Below the pieces are notes generated by a model that did not search any database, was not told where the DNA came from, and saw only the letters and a list, made by a program, of their open reading frames with translations. The position numbers were made by a program, and so were the translations under genes. Source: an uncultured Lachnospiraceae bacterium (GTDB taxonomy: Bacteria; Bacillota; Clostridia; Lachnospirales; Lachnospiraceae). From it: a DNA stretch of 59,445 bases. The stretch lies in NCBI GenBank assembly GCA_947173495.1, contig CAMWFQ010000027.1:1-59445 (forward strand). The letters run 5' to 3'. This document shows positions 38,021-47,076 of the stretch, piece by piece; position 1 is the first letter of the stretch; each line of letters begins with the position of its first letter.

Positions 38021-38223
38021 TTTCTACACCCACAAAATCCCCCGGAAGTTGACAATCTCACCGAAAAAACCTATAATAGCCATCAGTTAAGAGCAAATTA
38101 GAAAAACAACAGCCAGAGCGGGTATCTTTGTGGAGTTTTCAACGGCGAAAACTGCGCAGGGATATTTTTGTGAGCCCGGAGCAGCAGGGGCTGTTATATT
38201 TTTACGAATCGAGGCGAGGCGGA

Positions 38224-39921
38224 ATGCGGGAGCAGATTCCGGAGGAAGAGAAAAAAGCCCGGGAGGAAGAAAAGAAAATGCAGGAAGAAGAGGAAACCCG
38301 GGAGGAAGGAGCCGCAGGCGGCAAAAGCAGGAAAAGGCTGTTTTGGCTGGCACTTCCGGCGGTGATTCTCATCGGATGTGCGGCGGCATTTGTGTTGTAT
38401 GAAAACAACAGAGTCTACAGGGAATGCTATGTTGAGGCGGGTGTGGAGGTTATGCCACGGGATTTCCTGAAGGATCCGGAGGGGGAGGCGGCGTTTGCAC
38501 CGGAGAGTGACGCTATTGATCCTTCCTGGCCGGGGGAATATCATGTGCGGATCAAGGCCGGATATTTTACGCATAACAGCACGCTTTACATAACGGACAG
38601 TATTGCGCCGCAGGGAACACCGGTCAGGGTTAATCTTGAGCTGGGCGAGGAGTGTGAGGCGGATGCCTTTGTGAAGGATATTGTGGATGCCACCCGGGTG
38701 GAGGTGTCCTATGGGGAAAAACCGGATTTTGCAAAGCCGGGAGAACAGAAGGTGTGTCTTGTACTCACGGATCAGGGGGACAACCGGTCAGAGCTGGAGG
38801 CGGAACTTTATATCTCTCAGGTGGTGGAGGAGCTGTTCGTGGAGGCAGGGAGTGCGCCGCCGGAGATTTCGGATTTTGTGATCGAGGGAGAAGACGCGAG
38901 GTTCCGCACAGATATTGCTTCTGTGGATTACACCCGGCCGGGGGATAAGAAGGTTTCCCTGCAGGTGGATGGGGTAGATTATCAGGTGACCATGCACATT
39001 GTGGATACGGTTCCGCCCGCCCTGGAGGTGAAGGATCTTGAGAGCTTTACGCTCCTTCCCAGGCAGGCGGAGGACTTTGTGGTTTCGGCGGAGGATGTGA
39101 CGGATGTGACTTTTTCGTTTCGGCAGGAACCGGATGTGACGCTTCCCGGAGAACAGACGGTGGAGATTATCGCTTCTGATCAGGGAGGCAATGAAACGGT
39201 AAAGGAAGCGAGGCTGACCCTGCAGACGGACGAGGAAGCGCCGGTGATCAGCGGCGTGAGCGATTTGAGCGTGCTGGTGGGAAGCTCCATTTCCTACAAA
39301 AAGAATGTCACTGTTACAGACAACTGTCCGGAAAGACTGAGCTTTACAGTGGATAACAGTGCAGTAAACTTAAGTGTGGAGGGTGTTTATCCGATTACCT
39401 ATATTGCAAGGGATTACGCGGGAAATGAGACTACTGCGGAAGCAAATGTCACGGTCCGCCCCCGGGTGTATGATGAGAATGAGGTTTATGCCATGGCGGA
39501 CGCCGTGCTGGCAAGGATCATTACCCCTGAAATGTCTCCTTTGGATAAGGTGCATGCAATTTATAACTATAATAGGAGCCATATTTCCTATCTCAGTCAT
39601 TCTGAAAAGGGAAACTGGGTGAGGGCGGCCTATGAGGGGCTGGCGGACGGTAAGGGAGACTGCTATGTTTACGCCTGTACGGCCAAGGCGCTTCTTACCC
39701 GGGCGGGTATCGCCAATATGGACATTGCCAAGATCCCTTCCAGAACCAGTCATTTCTGGAATCTGGTGGATATCGGGGAGGGGTGGTATCATTTTGACAC
39801 CACGCCCAGAAAGGATCATCCCACCATCATTATGTGGTCGGAAGCACAGCTCATGGAATATTCGGCGATCCATTACGGATCCCATAATTATGACCACTCT
39901 CTGTATCCACAGGTAAACTGA
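38224..39921 (+). CDS. Membrane-anchored transglutaminase-like protein with Ig-like repeats
   Basis: This protein is about 565 aa. It has a Glu/Lys-rich cytoplasmic N-terminus, one membrane helix (LFWLALPAVILIGCAAAFVL), three to four Ig-like beta domains (repeated GEQxVxLxxxDxGGN-type ends, for example VTVTDNCPERLSF) and a C-terminal transglutaminase-like domain with Cys in GKGDCYVYACTAKALL, His in TSHFWNLVDI and Asp in WYHFDTTP. It probably cross-links or cleaves surface or wall peptides. The start is uncertain: ATG 38224 (GAGGCGAGG upstream) is preferred, but a TTG at 38128 in the same frame is possible. Confidence 0.82.
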   Translation: MREQIPEEEKKAREEEKKMQEEEETREEGAAGGKSRKRLFWLALPAVILIGCAAAFVLYENNRVYRECYVEAGVEVMPRDFLKDPEGEAAFAPESDAIDPSWPGEYHVRIKAGYFTHNSTLYITDSIAPQGTPVRVNLELGEECEADAFVKDIVDATRVEVSYGEKPDFAKPGEQKVCLVLTDQGDNRSELEAELYISQVVEELFVEAGSAPPEISDFVIEGEDARFRTDIASVDYTRPGDKKVSLQVDGVDYQVTMHIVDTVPPALEVKDLESFTLLPRQAEDFVVSAEDVTDVTFSFRQEPDVTLPGEQTVEIIASDQGGNETVKEARLTLQTDEEAPVISGVSDLSVLVGSSISYKKNVTVTDNCPERLSFTVDNSAVNLSVEGVYPITYIARDYAGNETTAEANVTVRPRVYDENEVYAMADAVLARIITPEMSPLDKVHAIYNYNRSHISYLSHSEKGNWVRAAYEGLADGKGDCYVYACTAKALLTRAGIANMDIAKIPSRTSHFWNLVDIGEGWYHFDTTPRKDHPTIIMWSEAQLMEYSAIHYGSHNYDHSLYPQVN

Positions 39922-39972
39922 AAACCAGGGACAGTGCATATGAAAAGGCGCGGAAATGGGAAGCGTGTAAAA

Positions 39973-40023
39973 TTGTTCTGACGCCCCAATTTGCAAGTGT
40001 CGGCAGCATGGAGGGTTATTATG
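39973..40023 (+). repeat. 51-bp leader module, copy 2
   Basis: It aligns without gaps to 32952-33002 at 44 of 51 positions and, as there, ends at the start codon of the gene. It includes the ribosome binding site. Confidence 0.8.
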
Positions 40024-40737
40024 AAAATTTTAGGGGTGATCGGCGGCCTGGGACCGGAGGCAACGGCGTATTTTCTGCGGCTTCTGACTGCTATGAGCGA
40101 TGCCGGGACAGATCAGGAGCATATGGAGACTATCATATACAGTAAGCCCTCTATCCCTGACAGAACGAGATATATTCTGGGAGAAAGCAGCCAGAGCCCG
40201 GTGCCTGCCATGATGCAGGCAGGGGAGAGGCTCAGGGGAGCGGGCGCTCAGGTGCTGGCGATTCCCTGTGTGACAGCTCATTATTTCAGAAGAGAGCTGG
40301 AGGAGAAGCTGCAGATTCCCATTCTCGATGGGATAGAGGAGACGGCCTGCTATCTGGAGAAGGAGAAAATCCGGCGGGCGGGCATACTGGCCACTGATGG
40401 TACGATACAGGGAAGGGTGGTACAGAATGCATTGGAGGCTCACGGCATTTCCTGTGCCGTACCCTCTCCGGTGAATCAGAAAAAGATCATGTATCTGATC
40501 TACGACCAGATGAAGGCGGGGAAAAAAGCGGATCTGGAGCTTTTGCGGCAGGCGGGTGACGATCTGAAAGAGCAGAAAGCGGAGGTGATTCTCCTTGCAT
40601 GCACAGAGCTCTCTCTTCTGAAGCGGGATTTTCCGCTGCAGGCAGGATATCTGGATATCCTGGATGTTCTGGCGCGAAATGCAGTACAGACCTGTCACAG
40701 ACTTCGAAAGGAATACGAAAGACTGATTACCACATAA
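40021..40737 (+). CDS. Aspartate/glutamate racemase-family protein
   Basis: This 238-aa cofactor-independent racemase has ILGVIGGLGPEATAYFLR at the N-terminus and the two catalytic Cys in IPCVTAHYF (about residue 86) and LLACTELSLL (about residue 195), as in aspartate racemase (RacD type). It would interconvert L- and D-Asp or a related amino acid in the cytoplasm. The ATG at 40021 follows ATGGAGGGTTATT. It is the first gene of a Dlt-like cluster, 74 bp before the adenylation gene. Confidence 0.9.
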   Translation: MKILGVIGGLGPEATAYFLRLLTAMSDAGTDQEHMETIIYSKPSIPDRTRYILGESSQSPVPAMMQAGERLRGAGAQVLAIPCVTAHYFRRELEEKLQIPILDGIEETACYLEKEKIRRAGILATDGTIQGRVVQNALEAHGISCAVPSPVNQKKIMYLIYDQMKAGKKADLELLRQAGDDLKEQKAEVILLACTELSLLKRDFPLQAGYLDILDVLARNAVQTCHRLRKEYERLITT

Positions 40738-40811
40738 AGAGATCTTCGGATCGGACAAAAGATAAAAAGAGATCGGCTGATAAGCAGAGCAGAAGGAAAG
40801 AGGGAAAAGAA

Positions 40812-42344
40812 ATGCGGAACCATGTGTTGGATTATCTGACAGAAGCAGCCAGGCGTGCGCCGGAGCGGATAGCTTTTTCAGATGGAAAAGAAGAGATGAC
40901 CTTCGGGGAGATTTATGAGCAGAGCAGGAGGGTGGGGACCTATCTTCACAACTGCGGCATTTATAAAGAGCCGGTGATCATTTTTATGAACAGGCATCCC
41001 AGGACAATTGCCGCCTTTTTTGGTGTGATTGCCGGAGGAAACTACTATGTGCCGGTGGATGTGGAAATGCCGGAGGTCAGGATCCGCCTGATCATGGAAA
41101 ATGTAAAGGCATCGGCAGTGATCTGCGACGAGGATACCCTTGCTGTGGTGCGGCAATATGATTTTGCCGGACAATATGACGCAGCCGGTCAGATCGTAAG
41201 CTATGATGAGGTCTGCAGGACGGAAGTGAACGAAGAAGCACTGGCGGACATTTATGACAGAGCCATCGATACGGATCCGGTCTATATCGTATTTACTTCA
41301 GGCTCCACAGGGATTCCAAAGGGAGTGACAGCCTGCCACAGGTCGGTGATCGATTACGTGGAGAGCTTTTCAGAGGCAATGAAATTTGATGAGCATACGG
41401 TATTTGGCAACCAGGCGCCGCTGTACATGGACGCCTGCTTAAAAGAACTGTATCCCACCCTGAAGTTCTGCGCCTGTACTTACCTGATTCCCAAGGAGCT
41501 TTTCATGTTCCCCGTAAAGCTGGTGGAATTTCTGAACGAGCACCGTATCAATACCATCTGCTGGGTGGCCCCGGCGCTGACCACGATTTCAGCTTTCGGC
41601 ACCTTTGACAAGATCGTACCTGCGTATCTGAAGCTGATCGCATTTGTCAGTGAGATCTTCCCTGTAAAGCAGCTGAACAAATGGAAAGCGGTTCTTCCCC
41701 ATGCCAGGTACATAAACCTCTACGGACCCACAGAAGGAACCGGCGTGTGTTGTTACTATGAGGTGGACAGGGAATTTGAGGAAAATGAGGTTATCCCGAT
41801 AGGAAGACCTTTCAGAAATACGGATATTATTCTGCTCAATGCCCGGGATGAGAGAGCTGCCGAGGGAGAAAGCGGAGAGATCTGCATCAGAGGGACTTCG
41901 CTGACGCTGGGGTATTACAATAACTTTGACAGAACCAGGGAATCCTTTGTACAAAATCCTTTGAACCCGTTTTATCCGGAACTGATCTACCGGACGGGAG
42001 ATATCGGCCAGTATAATGAAAGAGGGGAGCTGGAATTCATCAGCCGCAGGGATTACCAGATCAAGCATATGGGCCACAGGATCGAGCTGGGAGAGATTGA
42101 GATCAATGTAAATATGATGGATGAGATTAAGATGGCAGGCTGCATTTATGACGATGTTAAAAGCCGGATCGTGCTTTATTATGTGGGTGCAGTCACTGAG
42201 AAGGAGCTCGCGGCAGGATTAAAAACAAAGCTGCCCCGCTATATGATACCCAACAATATCATCAGACTGGAGCAGATGCCTCTCACCATGAACGGAAAGA
42301 TCGACCGCATTGCGCTTAAGAAAAGCTATCAGAAAAAAGGCTGA
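40812..42344 (+). CDS. DltA/NRPS-like amino-acid adenylation enzyme
   Basis: This 510-aa AMP-forming ligase has core motifs A3 VFTSGSTGIPKGV, A5 NLYGPTEGTG, A7 YRTGDIGQ, A8 RRDYQIKHMGHRIELGEIE and A10 MNGKIDRIALKK. It should activate an amino acid as aminoacyl-AMP and load it on the carrier protein of the next gene. Overall it resembles DltA, and keeps an Asp in PLYMDACLKELYP (amino-group binder). The pocket segment that is FCGE-like in DltA reads AFVSEIFP, so the substrate may differ from D-alanine. AAGAGGGAAAAGAA precedes the ATG at 40812. Confidence 0.9.
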   Translation: MRNHVLDYLTEAARRAPERIAFSDGKEEMTFGEIYEQSRRVGTYLHNCGIYKEPVIIFMNRHPRTIAAFFGVIAGGNYYVPVDVEMPEVRIRLIMENVKASAVICDEDTLAVVRQYDFAGQYDAAGQIVSYDEVCRTEVNEEALADIYDRAIDTDPVYIVFTSGSTGIPKGVTACHRSVIDYVESFSEAMKFDEHTVFGNQAPLYMDACLKELYPTLKFCACTYLIPKELFMFPVKLVEFLNEHRINTICWVAPALTTISAFGTFDKIVPAYLKLIAFVSEIFPVKQLNKWKAVLPHARYINLYGPTEGTGVCCYYEVDREFEENEVIPIGRPFRNTDIILLNARDERAAEGESGEICIRGTSLTLGYYNNFDRTRESFVQNPLNPFYPELIYRTGDIGQYNERGELEFISRRDYQIKHMGHRIELGEIEINVNMMDEIKMAGCIYDDVKSRIVLYYVGAVTEKELAAGLKTKLPRYMIPNNIIRLEQMPLTMNGKIDRIALKKSYQKKG

Positions 42345-42427
42345 AAAATACAGAAGCTTTGCAGCAAGTGCAAAGTCCTGGCTGAATAGTTATGGAGAAA
42401 GTACGTAAAGAGAAAAGGAGGGAAACT

Positions 42428-42658
42428 ATGGAAGACTTACTGGAAATTTTAAGAGACCTGCACCCGGAGGTGGATTTTGAGAGCTGCGAGACGCTGATTG
42501 ATGATAAGATACTGGATTCCTTTGATATTGTATCTATCATTGCGGAGGTAAACGACCAGTTTGAGGTGACGATTTCTGCAGAGCATATTATACCGGAAAA
42601 CTTTAATTCCGCCAGAGCGCTTTATGAACTGATTCAGAGGCTGGAGGATGAAGACTAG
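42428..42658 (+). CDS. Stand-alone acyl/peptidyl carrier protein
   Basis: The 76-aa helical protein carries the phosphopantetheine-attachment Ser in ILDSFDIVSI, the DltC/ACP-type motif. It should carry the activated amino acid as a thioester. GGAGGGAAACT precedes the ATG. It lies 83 bp after the adenylation gene and 2 bp before the MBOAT gene, exactly the DltA-C-B logic in a rearranged order. Confidence 0.94.
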   Translation: MEDLLEILRDLHPEVDFESCETLIDDKILDSFDIVSIIAEVNDQFEVTISAEHIIPENFNSARALYELIQRLEDED

Positions 42659-42660
42659 AC

Positions 42661-44271
42661 ATGTTGTTTACATCCTATGAGTTTCTGGGCTTCATTCTGA
42701 TCCTGTTTGTGCTTTATTATCTGATCCCAACGAAATTCCAGTGGCCGTTGCTTCTGGCCGCCAGCTATGTTTTTTATTTTCTGGCGGATCCTTTTTATCT
42801 GATCTACATACTGACCACTACCGTAACCGTTTATTTCCTGGGCTGCAGAATCGAAAGGTACAGAGAGGAACAGAGCGGCTATTTAAAAGATCATAAGGAG
42901 GAACTGAGCAGGGAGGAAAAGAAAGCTTATAAGAGCGGAATCAAAAAGCGCCAGTGGCGGTTACTACTTCTGGGACTTTTGATCAATCTGGGAATTCTGG
43001 CAGTGGTCAAGTATACCAATTTTGCCATAGCCAATGTGAACTTTGTGCTTCATTGTTTTGGAAGCAGCCGGGAGTTTGGGCTGGTAGATCTGGTGTTGCC
43101 CATGGGCATTTCCTTTTATACCTTTCAGGCGCTGGGGTATATCATCGATGTGTACCGGGGAACCGTTAAGGCGCAGAAGAATCCCTTTCAATTTGCATTG
43201 TTTGTTTCCTTTTTTCCTCAGCTGGTTCAGGGACCTATCAGCAGATACCAGGATCTGTCCGAAACGCTGTTCGGCGGTCATAAGTTTCATGCAGAAACGG
43301 TTTGTTTCGGCCTTGAGCGGATTCTGTGGGGCTTTTTTAAGAAGCTTGTGATTGCCGACAGAATCCTCGTGGGAGTCAATACCATTGTGAGAAACCCGGA
43401 GGAGTATGGCGGAGCGTATGTTCTGGCAGGCATGCTCTTCTATGCGCTGGAGTTGTATGCGGATTTTACCGGGGGGATAGATATCACCATCGGTGTTGCC
43501 CAGGTGCTGGGTATCACGGTCACAGAAAACTTCAACCGGCCCTATTTTTCCAAATCGATTAAGGAATACTGGCGCAGATGGCATATCACCATGGGTACCT
43601 GGTTTACGGACTATATTTTTTATCCCATATCGGTCTGTAAACCGATGCTGAAGTTTTCCCGGTTTGCAAGAGAGCATTTCGGAGAGGCCATAGGGAAGAG
43701 AATGCCGGTGTATCTCTCCTCCTTTGCGGTATGGCTCGCCACCGGTATCTGGCATGGAGCCAGCTGGAATTTTGTGGTCTGGGGGCTGGGTAACTGGGTG
43801 GTGATCATGATCTCCCAGGAACTGGAACCGCTTTACAAAAAATTTCATGAATGGGCGGGAAGACGCTTTGGAAGGGAAATAGGAGAAAATGTTCTGTTTC
43901 GGTGTTTTCAGGTGATCAGGACCATCCTTTTAATGAGCGTGCTCAGAACCTTTGACTGCTACCGGGATGTGCCCCTCACCTTCCGGATGCTGGGATCAGC
44001 GGTAAGAGGAGGAAACTGGCAGATTTTCTGGGATGGTTCTTTGCTGGGACTGGGACTTGACATGGCAGATTACGGGATCCTGGCGGCGGGACTTGTGCTT
44101 CTGCTTGTGGTAAGCCTTCTGCAAAGGAGCGGCAGCGTGAGGGAAAAAATTGCACGGAGGCCTTATCCCGTCCGTTTTATGATCTGGTATGGACTGTTCC
44201 TTGCAGTGCTTCTTATGGGAGCTTATGGAATTGGATATGATGCAAGCCAGTTTATCTATAATCAATTTTAG
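42661..44271 (+). CDS. MBOAT-family O-acyltransferase (AlgI/DltB-like)
   Basis: This 536-aa polytopic membrane protein has the MBOAT signatures DLVLPMGISFYTFQALGYIID, FPQLVQGPISR, EYWRRWHITMGTWF and the catalytic His in TGIWHGASWNFVVWG. It would take the acyl or aminoacyl group from the carrier protein and pass it across the membrane. The sequence is closer in style to AlgI than to the shorter DltB. Its ATG lies 2 bp after the carrier gene stop, so translation is coupled. Confidence 0.94.
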   Translation: MLFTSYEFLGFILILFVLYYLIPTKFQWPLLLAASYVFYFLADPFYLIYILTTTVTVYFLGCRIERYREEQSGYLKDHKEELSREEKKAYKSGIKKRQWRLLLLGLLINLGILAVVKYTNFAIANVNFVLHCFGSSREFGLVDLVLPMGISFYTFQALGYIIDVYRGTVKAQKNPFQFALFVSFFPQLVQGPISRYQDLSETLFGGHKFHAETVCFGLERILWGFFKKLVIADRILVGVNTIVRNPEEYGGAYVLAGMLFYALELYADFTGGIDITIGVAQVLGITVTENFNRPYFSKSIKEYWRRWHITMGTWFTDYIFYPISVCKPMLKFSRFAREHFGEAIGKRMPVYLSSFAVWLATGIWHGASWNFVVWGLGNWVVIMISQELEPLYKKFHEWAGRRFGREIGENVLFRCFQVIRTILLMSVLRTFDCYRDVPLTFRMLGSAVRGGNWQIFWDGSLLGLGLDMADYGILAAGLVLLLVVSLLQRSGSVREKIARRPYPVRFMIWYGLFLAVLLMGAYGIGYDASQFIYNQF

Positions 44272-44287
44272 GAAAGATGAAGAAAAG

Positions 44288-45322
44288 GTGAAAAGAAAGA
44301 AAATCATGAAAGCTGCGGTCACGGCTGCGCTGGTGCTGACGAGTCTTTTCCTGCTCCAGTGTCTGCTGGTGCCCAAATATGCCACGGATGTGGTGGAGGG
44401 GTCGCTGATTGCGGAATATTATCAGGAAGAGAAGGATCATGATGTGGTCTTTATCGGAGACTGCGAGGTATATGAAAATTTTTCTCCCAGGGTACTCTGG
44501 GAGGAGTACGGGATCAACAGTTATATCAGAGGCAGTGCCCAGCAGCTGATCTGGCAGTCTTATTATCTTCTGGAGGACACCCTTCGCTATGAAAAGCCTG
44601 AGGTGGTGATCTTCAACGTGCTTGCCATGCAGTATGACAGACCCCAGAAGGAGGCCTATAATCGTATGAGCCTGGAGGGAATGAAATGGTCCGGGGCCAA
44701 GGTGAAGGCAATCCGGGCGTCCATGACGGAAAGAGAGGAATTCCTGGACTATGTGTTTCCCATTTTGCGGTACCATTCCCGATGGGAGGAATTGAAAAGT
44801 GAGGATGTGCAGTATCTCTTTGACCGCAAAAAGGTTTCCCACAACGGTTATTACATGCGGGTGGATGTAAAACCGGCGGAAAATGTGCCGGAGGGAAATA
44901 TCCTGGCGGATTATCAGTTCGGTGAAAATGCATATGATTATCTTGACAGGATGACCCGCCTGTGCAGAGAAAATGACATTCAACTGATTTTGATCAAGGC
45001 GCCCTCCCTTTATCCCTTCTGGTATGAAGAGTGGGAGCAGCAGATAGAAGACTATGCGGAAAAAAACGATTTGCTTTATCTGAATTTCCTGGAGATGACA
45101 GAAGAGACAGGAATCGATTTTTCCACAGACACCTATGACGGAGGCCTTCACATGAATCTTTCGGGGGCGGAGAAGCTCTCTGCCTGCCTGGGCAGGATTT
45201 TGCAGGAGGATGTGGGACTGAAGGACAGAAGAGGAGAAAAAGAGCTCTCGGAGAAATGGCAGGAGAAGATCATTGCCTACGAGGCGGAAAAAGAAAGACA
45301 ATACAAGGAGAATATGGGATGA
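44288..45322 (+). CDS. Membrane-anchored SGNH/AlgJ-DltD-like protein with Cys in the nucleophile motif
   Basis: This protein is about 344 aa, with an N-terminal membrane helix (residues 8-27) and an extracytoplasmic SGNH-like domain. Block I reads VVFIGDCEVYENFSP, so the usual nucleophilic Ser of GDS is Cys59; block V DGGLHMNLSGAEKL keeps an Asp-x-x-x-His arrangement. DltD and AlgJ/AlgX proteins work with MBOATs to place acyl groups on extracellular polymers. The likely start is GTG at 44288, 16 bp after the MBOAT gene; an ATG at 44306 is possible. Confidence 0.82.
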   Translation: MKRKKIMKAAVTAALVLTSLFLLQCLLVPKYATDVVEGSLIAEYYQEEKDHDVVFIGDCEVYENFSPRVLWEEYGINSYIRGSAQQLIWQSYYLLEDTLRYEKPEVVIFNVLAMQYDRPQKEAYNRMSLEGMKWSGAKVKAIRASMTEREEFLDYVFPILRYHSRWEELKSEDVQYLFDRKKVSHNGYYMRVDVKPAENVPEGNILADYQFGENAYDYLDRMTRLCRENDIQLILIKAPSLYPFWYEEWEQQIEDYAEKNDLLYLNFLEMTEETGIDFSTDTYDGGLHMNLSGAEKLSACLGRILQEDVGLKDRRGEKELSEKWQEKIIAYEAEKERQYKENMG

Positions 45323-45918
45323 GAACGAAAGCAAAGATGATGTTATTGACAGCAATTCTTACTGCAGCCCTGCTTGGATGCGGTCAGGATGCAAAGGTGA
45401 TTGAAGGGGAGGTAAAAAACGCATCAGACGAGGCAAAAGAGAATCCGGAAGCAGAAGATACTCAGGATGCCGCGGATGCGGAGACAGAAAAGGAATCGGA
45501 AGAAGCCGCGGAATATAAGGGATACGCGTTTATTTACCAGGATGTAGTGATTGAGATGGATGCAGATGCGGCTCCCATTGTGGAAAAGCTGGGAGAAGCC
45601 AATTCCTATTTTGAGGCTCCCAGCTGTGCGTTTGAAGGGATTGACAAGATGTATACTTATGGTAGTTTTGAACTGGACACCTACCCAATGGAAAATAAGG
45701 ATTATGTCTCGGCAGTAATCTTTAAGGATGATGCCATCGCCACCCCGGAGGGTGTGGGAGTTGGAGATACGGCAGAAAAAATGACAGAAATCTACGGAGA
45801 AGGTACGCTGGAAAACGGAATGACCGTTTATGAAAAGGATGGTATGAAGCTGTGCTTTATCCTCCAGGAGGAAAGTATTGTATCGATTGAATATCGTTCC
45901 ACAGTACTGGATGAGTAA
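45319..45918 (+). CDS. Lipoprotein of the Dlt-like cluster, unknown function
   Basis: This 199-aa protein has a lipobox LLGCGQ (Cys about residue 18), an acidic Glu/Asp/Ala linker to about 60, then a compact domain with a repeated motif (GMTVYEKDGMKLCF; EKLGEANSYFEAPSCAFEG) of PepSY/DUF-like appearance that I cannot name. Its ATG overlaps the previous stop (ATGA), so it is translationally coupled to the SGNH gene. Confidence 0.82.
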   Translation: MRTKAKMMLLTAILTAALLGCGQDAKVIEGEVKNASDEAKENPEAEDTQDAADAETEKESEEAAEYKGYAFIYQDVVIEMDADAAPIVEKLGEANSYFEAPSCAFEGIDKMYTYGSFELDTYPMENKDYVSAVIFKDDAIATPEGVGVGDTAEKMTEIYGEGTLENGMTVYEKDGMKLCFILQEESIVSIEYRSTVLDE

Positions 45919-45953
45919 GTAAGAACAATAAAAGGTAAAAAACGGGGGAGGCT

Positions 45954-47051
45954 ATGAAAAGAAAAAGAAGATCCCATTTCTTATGGATAACAGCGCTGAT
46001 TTTTTTCATCGGCTTTGGAACAGGAAGCCCGGCACAGGAAACACTGGCAAAAGAGACAGCCGCAGGAGAAAATCCGGCGGATGAAAGGCAGCCGGATAAA
46101 GCGCAGGCACAGGGAGTGACAATCACCCTGGCAGGAGACTGCTCTTTGGGAAAACTTTCGATCCATGGCTATGAAGGAACCTTTTACGAAATGTATGACA
46201 AATACGGACCTTCTTATTTTTTTAAAAATGTAAAAAGTATTTTTGAAGACGATGATATGACGCTGGTCAATTTTGAGGGAGTGCTGACCCGGTCCAATCA
46301 TATTGTGGAAAAACAGTATAATATCAAGGGAGAGCCGGAGTTTAACCAGATTCTGGTGGAGGCCGGGATTGATGCGGTAAGCTTTGGCAATAATCACCGG
46401 ATCGATTATGGAGAAGAGGGAGTTACGGACACCATTGAAGCCTTCAGGGAGATCCATATGCCGTATGCCTATGACGAGCATGTGGGAATCTATGTGACAA
46501 ATGGAATCAGAATCGGATTTGTGTCAGTGAATGAAGTATATGACGGAATCAGAGTGGAAGAATACTTACAGCAGGGAATCATCCGGCTGAAGGAGGCAGG
46601 CGCAAACCTGATTCTGGCCTGCTGCCACTGGGGCATCGAGGGAGATCATTATCCCAATGACTATCAGAAAGAGCTGGGCCGCAAATGTATCGACTGGGGC
46701 GCCGATCTGGTGGTGGGAAGTCATCCCCACGTACTCCAGGGAATCGATTATTATAATGGAAAATATATCATCTACAGTCTGGGGAATTTTTGTTTCGGCG
46801 GAAACCGGAATCCCAAAAACAAAGATTCTATGATGATCCGGGCCTTTTTTCCTGTGACGGAAGGAGCAGTAAAGGGAGAAGCGTTACTGAGTGTGATTCC
46901 CTGTACCATCAGTTCCGTAGAGTCACGGAATGATTACTGTCCCACGGTGGCGGAGGAAGGAAGGCGTGGAGAGATTTTCAAAAAGCTGAACCGGTATTGC
47001 AGGGATTTCCCTGTCTCTGTGGGCGATGATGGAAGAGTTACTCATCATTGA
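45954..47051 (+). CDS. CapA-family (poly-gamma-glutamate-type) metallophosphatase-like protein
   Basis: This 365-aa secreted protein has an N-terminal hydrophobic segment (signal or anchor, about 9-25) and a CapA domain: TLAGDCSLGK, LVNFEGVLT, VSFGNNHRIDYGEEGVTDTI, CCHWGIEGDHYP and VGSHPHVLQGIDYYNGKYIIYSLGNF. CapA/PgsA proteins take part in anionic polymer assembly or anchoring. It is 35 bp after the lipoprotein gene and probably the last gene of the cluster. Confidence 0.92.
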   Translation: MKRKRRSHFLWITALIFFIGFGTGSPAQETLAKETAAGENPADERQPDKAQAQGVTITLAGDCSLGKLSIHGYEGTFYEMYDKYGPSYFFKNVKSIFEDDDMTLVNFEGVLTRSNHIVEKQYNIKGEPEFNQILVEAGIDAVSFGNNHRIDYGEEGVTDTIEAFREIHMPYAYDEHVGIYVTNGIRIGFVSVNEVYDGIRVEEYLQQGIIRLKEAGANLILACCHWGIEGDHYPNDYQKELGRKCIDWGADLVVGSHPHVLQGIDYYNGKYIIYSLGNFCFGGNRNPKNKDSMMIRAFFPVTEGAVKGEALLSVIPCTISSVESRNDYCPTVAEEGRRGEIFKKLNRYCRDFPVSVGDDGRVTHH

Positions 47052-47076
47052 CGAATTCCGGAAAACCATATATAAT
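47048..47076 (+). promoter_or_regulatory. Promoter of the rel gene
   Basis: TTGACG (47048-47053) and TATAAT (47071-47076) have a 17-bp spacer. The -35 box overlaps the capA stop codon. Confidence 0.78.

Noticed and set aside
42964-43848. A 294-codon minus-strand open frame inside the MBOAT gene
   Set aside because: It is a shadow of a membrane-protein gene with clear MBOAT motifs.
44252-45355. A 367-codon open frame on the minus strand
   Set aside because: It is antisense to the SGNH and lipoprotein genes, whose domains, ribosome binding sites and ATGA overlap are clear. Its translation has no recognisable domain.
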